Source: JBJXFK01 sp046155505 (GTDB taxonomy: Bacteria; Planctomycetota; Phycisphaerae; UBA1845; Fen-1342). Taken from it: DNA of 23,706 bases. The notes beneath the pieces were generated by a model. It ran no database searches. It was not told where the DNA came from and saw nothing but the letters and a program-made list of their open reading frames with translations. The stretch is from NCBI GenBank assembly GCA_046155505.1, contig JBJXFK010000202.1:1-23706 (forward strand), given 5' to 3'. The first letter of the stretch is position 1; each line of letters starts with the position of its first letter. The position numbers and the translations under genes were made by a program. Of this stretch, positions 21,827 to 23,706 are shown in pieces.

Positions 21827-23284
21827 TCACGGCTTCGCCGAGGCAGCCCCGAACCGCTTTGCGATCCACTCACTCATCACGCTGAGCGCCGCCGGTGCCA
21901 TCGTCTCTTCGATCTGCGAGTATTCGCCGATGCTGCCGGTGGTTGCGGTTTGCAGCAAGTGATTGAGCTCCGGAAGTTCGACGATCGTCACGTCTTTGTT
22001 GCCGCCGTCGCGCAGCGCCTTCTCGATCACCGGCAAATTCTGCTTGGGCGGAACCTGCAAGTCTTTCTCGCCGTTGATCACCAGCACCGGCACGCTCACC
22101 TTCTTGAGAATGGGCACAGGCTCGTGACGCAGGAACAGCTTGAACCACGGCGAGTTGAGCTGCTTGATTTGCTGCGCCAGCACTTCCTTGGTGAGGCCGC
22201 CCGGTGCCTTGGCAAGTTCCTCCGCCAGGGATTTTTCGGCGCGAGTCGTCATCTCCTCGTCCGTGAGCTCTTCGCGGGCGAGCGCGAACAGCTTGCGCTG
22301 CATCGATCGCTGCGTCTCGATCGCCTCATCCGTCGCGCCGCCCGCCTTGGCGATCAGCGCGGCTTGCTCATAAAGGATTTCTTCGCCGCGTACGCCGGGG
22401 CCGGCGATCATCACGACGAACGCGACATCACGAGATTGCGACGCCGCCCACGGGCCGACAATGCCACCCTCGCTGTGACCGATGAAGCCGATCTTCTTGG
22501 GATCGACTTCCTTGCGCGTTTTCAGATACGCGACCGCCGCCAGCGCATCGCCGACGAAGTCTTCCGACGTGGATGTCGCAAAATTGCCGGTCGATTTGCC
22601 GATGCCGCGATCGTCATAGCGCAGCACCGCCATGCCCGCCCGAGTCAGATGATCGGCGAGCACCAGAAACGGTTTGTGCCCCATCAATGCTTCGTCGCGA
22701 TCCTGCGGCCCCGAGCCGCTGATCAGAATCGCAACGGGCAGCGACTTCCCGCCGCGCGGCAGCGTGAGCGTGCCCGAGAGCTTCACACCCGCGGCCTGCG
22801 GATTGGCGAATTCGACATCTTCGGCGTCATACGGAAACGGCGGCTTGGGCTCTTGCGGACGTTTCTGCTGTGGCTTCTCGCCGCGCTTCAGGTTGAGCGA
22901 CAGGCTCATCTGACCCTGTTTCCAAGTGCCTTCGATAGAGCCGTCCGCCGCGATCCACTTGCCGTCGTACGTGCCGGCGACGGCCGCGACGTCAAACTTG
23001 ATCGATTCGCCGGCAACCTCGACACCCTTCACTGGCATACCGAGAGCGCCTTGGTCATAGCTGTCCATCGTCGCCGCGAACTTGCCGTCGTCGCTGCGCG
23101 TGACGTCGAACCCGAGCCGCAATTCCTGCGGCCCGATCTTCAGCGTGCCCTGCCAACTGCCCACCCAGTCGATCGCCGGCTGATTCGCCGCCGGCTGCGC
23201 GGGTTTGTCCTGCGCCAGACAGATCGAACCTGAAATGACAACCGCCGCGAGAGCCACGATCCACGTCCGCGTCGAACTCGTCAC
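21827..23284 (-). CDS. secreted alpha/beta hydrolase
   Basis: The 485-residue product begins with a signal peptide (TRTWIVALAAVVISGSICLAQ, cleavage near 25). Residues 35-135 form a beta-rich N-terminal domain (WVGSWQGTLKIGPQELRLGFDVTR, KGVEVAGESIKFDV, GTYDGKWIAADGSIEGTWKQG) seen in front of many secreted hydrolases. The alpha/beta hydrolase core follows: VAILISGSGPQDRDE, LRYDDRGIGKSTG, the nucleophile elbow IGFIGHSEGG (Ser 271), VPVLVINGEKDLQVPP with the likely acid, and LPELNHLLQ with the catalytic His. The start is a GTG at 23284 with a perfect AAGGAG 7 nt upstream; an ATG between them is in another frame. Substrate unknown, probably an ester or acyl group outside the cytoplasm. It lies 103 nt upstream of the phosphatase gene. 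Confidence 0.9.
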   Translation of the reverse strand: MTSSTRTWIVALAAVVISGSICLAQDKPAQPAANQPAIDWVGSWQGTLKIGPQELRLGFDVTRSDDGKFAATMDSYDQGALGMPVKGVEVAGESIKFDVAAVAGTYDGKWIAADGSIEGTWKQGQMSLSLNLKRGEKPQQKRPQEPKPPFPYDAEDVEFANPQAAGVKLSGTLTLPRGGKSLPVAILISGSGPQDRDEALMGHKPFLVLADHLTRAGMAVLRYDDRGIGKSTGNFATSTSEDFVGDALAAVAYLKTRKEVDPKKIGFIGHSEGGIVGPWAASQSRDVAFVVMIAGPGVRGEEILYEQAALIAKAGGATDEAIETQRSMQRKLFALAREELTDEEMTTRAEKSLAEELAKAPGGLTKEVLAQQIKQLNSPWFKLFLRHEPVPILKKVSVPVLVINGEKDLQVPPKQNLPVIEKALRDGGNKDVTIVELPELNHLLQTATTGSIGEYSQIEETMAPAALSVMSEWIAKRFGAASAKP

Positions 23285-23313
23285 GCATGCACTCCTTGTC
23301 GCGCGGCCCGCGA

Positions 23314-23490
23314 TCAGCAATCAGTGCCGAATCGTCCGAGCAGCGCTGAAAGATCGCTCAGGTCGACATCGCCGTCGCCGTCGAGGTCGCCCATCTGACG
23401 TGAAGCATTGACCTGAACGCCAAAATTCGCAAGCAGAATAGACAAATCGGACAAGTCGACGTCGCGGTCGCCGTCCACGTCGCCGTCGCA
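23314..23490 (-). other. dockerin-like C-terminal tail, copy 3
   Basis: The last 58 residues carry DVDGDRDVDLSD and DLDGDGDVDLSD loops with LSILLANFG and LSALLGRFG helices. It starts with Cys and the final residue is Cys. It is the third copy of the module in the window and the one whose C-terminal Cys is the very last residue. Confidence 0.9.
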
Positions 23491-23706
23491 ATCGATGCGC
23501 GGACATGCGGTCAGTTCAAGCCGTCCGATCGGGCCGACCAGCGTGCCGCTTAGACCGCTCTGGCTCAGGTCATTCGCAACCGTGCCGCCGCTTTCGTCGA
23601 ATCGCCAGTAGCCGACCAGCGCCGGATCGCCGACATTCACCGCCGAATCGAAGCTAAACGCGATCTCGGCGTCGCTGCGCGTCGTGTTCCAGATGCGCAG
23701 CTCGTC
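23314..23706 (-). CDS. C-terminal part of a LamG-type secreted protein with dockerin-like tail (5' part beyond the window)
   Basis: The frame is open to the right edge, so only the last 130 residues are visible. It begins with DELRIWNTTRSDAEIAFSFDSAV, the final strand and helix region of a LamG/concanavalin-like domain, and continues with VGYWRFDESGGTVANDLS, which looks like the opening strand of a second LamG-type segment or a linker. It ends with a dockerin-like tail (23314-23490). The protein is presumably exported, but its signal peptide is outside the window. It is in the same direction as the hydrolase, 29 nt from that start, so the hydrolase could be co-transcribed with it. Confidence 0.85.
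   Translation of the reverse strand, partial: DELRIWNTTRSDAEIAFSFDSAVNVGDPALVGYWRFDESGGTVANDLSQSGLSGTLVGPIGRLELTACPRIDCDGDVDGDRDVDLSDLSILLANFGVQVNASRQMGDLDGDGDVDLSDLSALLGRFGTDC

Noticed and set aside
21650..23233. 527-residue open frame on the plus strand opposite the hydrolase and phosphatase genes
   Set aside because: It is antisense to two genes with intact motifs, it has biased Arg/His/Leu composition, and no ribosome site or family match is seen.
9837..23490. A cellulosome or cohesin-dockerin gene cluster
   Set aside because: The tails resemble dockerins, but no cohesin module, scaffoldin or glycoside hydrolase is visible in the window.

Overview
The window looks like chromosomal DNA of a high-GC planctomycete, most likely of the Phycisphaerae type. 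Three unrelated secreted proteins end in the same 58-59-residue dockerin-like tail (two loops of the form DxDGDxDVDLTDLATLLANFG). There is also a small membrane protein with a 'FIDGHVEW' motif of the planctomycete X9-DG kind, a large mosaic surface protein, and many short palindromic intergenic repeats. The lineage is inferred from gene content and protein style only; no rRNA is present.

Layout. Positions 1-51 may hold the first codons of a leftward gene running off the edge. The leftward block 382-4049 reads pgk, rpe, a catalytically dead histidine-phosphatase paralogue overlapping rpe by 4 nt, then accD: glycolysis, pentose phosphate and fatty-acid synthesis. Two tRNA genes follow, Glu(TTC) and Ser(GCT), each behind a readable sigma70-type promoter. 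The rightward block 4824-8773 has an isopropylmalate/homocitrate-synthase-like enzyme, an RsmB-type 16S rRNA methyltransferase, a DinB-family protein and the nucleotide-pool cleaner RdgB. A leftward SAM methyltransferase converges on rdgB.

The section 9837-13717 holds a secreted C-type-lectin protein with a dockerin-like tail, diverging from a one-TM X9-DG-type protein across a palindromic promoter region, then a glutaryl-CoA dehydrogenase and a frameshifted DUF433 antitoxin-like gene. A leftward YyaL/SPATA20-type thioredoxin-domain protein follows. From 16190 a 1394-residue secreted mosaic protein (seven propeller-like repeats, EF-hand-like segment, LamG domain, dockerin-like tail) is followed by a leftward GAF-SpoIIE phosphatase, a secreted alpha/beta hydrolase and the C-terminal part of another LamG plus dockerin-like protein cut by the right edge.

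No phage, insertion sequence, CRISPR array or defence locus was seen. The unusual signal is (i) several families of short hairpin repeats in many of the intergenic gaps, two of them at matching positions before start codons, (ii) the shared cysteine-flanked C-terminal tail on unrelated exported proteins, and (iii) a pseudoenzyme translationally coupled to rpe.
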